Assembly: GCA_023374025.1 (NCBI GenBank)
Contig: SIJG01000002.1
Span: 1,020,790-1,084,789, forward strand
Length of the DNA: 64,000 nucleotides
Direction: 5' to 3'
Origin: Heterodera schachtii
Lineage: Eukaryota > Nematoda > Chromadorea > Rhabditida > Heteroderidae
The notes beneath the pieces are model-generated. The model ran no database searches. It had not been told where the DNA came from and was given only the letters and a program-made list of their open reading frames with translations. The stretch's first letter is position 1. Each line of letters starts with the position of its first letter. This document shows, piece by piece, positions 63,935 to 64,000 of the stretch. The translations under genes and the position numbers were made by a program.

Positions 63935-64000
63935 TTAGGCAATTCCAGCGGCGGAACGGCGGCCATTCTTCACTTCCTCTTCTTCGTCCTCGTCATCGGT
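63935..64000 (-). CDS. C-terminus of an acidic protein (partial, runs off the window)
   Basis: The minus strand from the window edge reads TDDEDEEEEVKNGRRSAAGI and one more residue, then a stop TAA at 63937-63935. It is an acidic run followed by a basic end. Too little is present to name a family. It is convergent with the SH3BGR-like gene. Confidence 0.5.
   Translation of the reverse strand, partial: TDDEDEEEEVKNGRRSAAGIA

Overview
This looks like nuclear DNA of a plant-parasitic cyst nematode (Globodera/Heterodera group). All protein genes are short exons separated by AT-rich introns with GT-AG ends, and two introns appear to use GC donors. The strongest lineage marker is a SPRY gene of the SPRYSEC/RBP type at 12.8-16.1 kb. 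The conserved genes have clear nematode and animal counterparts. I assembled exon structures by hand from splice sites and reading phase. Every complete model below keeps an open frame through all junctions, but none has been tested by alignment.

Left part (1-20 kb) is rich in mobile and repeated DNA. It starts inside a Ty3/gypsy-like gag-pol element (minus strand). Next is a MITE-like inverted repeat, then an 11-exon nuo-4/NDUFA10-like complex I gene (minus). A LINE fragment flanked by 265-bp direct repeats has inserted just upstream of that gene. A purine tract of about 0.95 kb follows. An SH2-tyrosine kinase (minus) carries degraded catalytic motifs. The SPRY gene (plus) contains tandemly duplicated phase 1-1 exons. 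Beyond it lie broken minus-strand coding relics, including a retropepsin-like one, then a 0.6-kb foldback element and ATCCGTA-type repeats.

Middle part (21-38 kb) holds a TENT4/GLD-4-type poly(A) polymerase with a TA-flanked transposon in one intron, a MATH-BTB cullin-adaptor gene, an RSBP-1/R7BP-like gene, a two-ShKT-domain gene (minus) and a tRNA-Ile(AAU).

Right part (38-64 kb) opens with about 6 kb of pyrimidine-rich, homopolymer-rich DNA. It leads into a Gs-alpha gene (gsa-1 type) that has upstream in-phase exons resembling an extra-large isoform. Then come a single-LDLa type I membrane protein and an SH3BGR-like protein with a C-terminal tail of about 850 residues built of three repeat blocks. 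The C-terminus of one more minus-strand gene sits at the edge. From about 31 kb on, introns and intergenic DNA are strikingly enriched in three short palindromic words: TGATCA, TCTCGAGA-like and TACNGTA.

Two genes share a theme: the RGS-binding (R7BP-like) protein and Gs-alpha both belong to G-protein signalling. Otherwise there is no operon-like packing. Most intergenic gaps exceed 700 bp, and nothing here marks a single pathway cluster.
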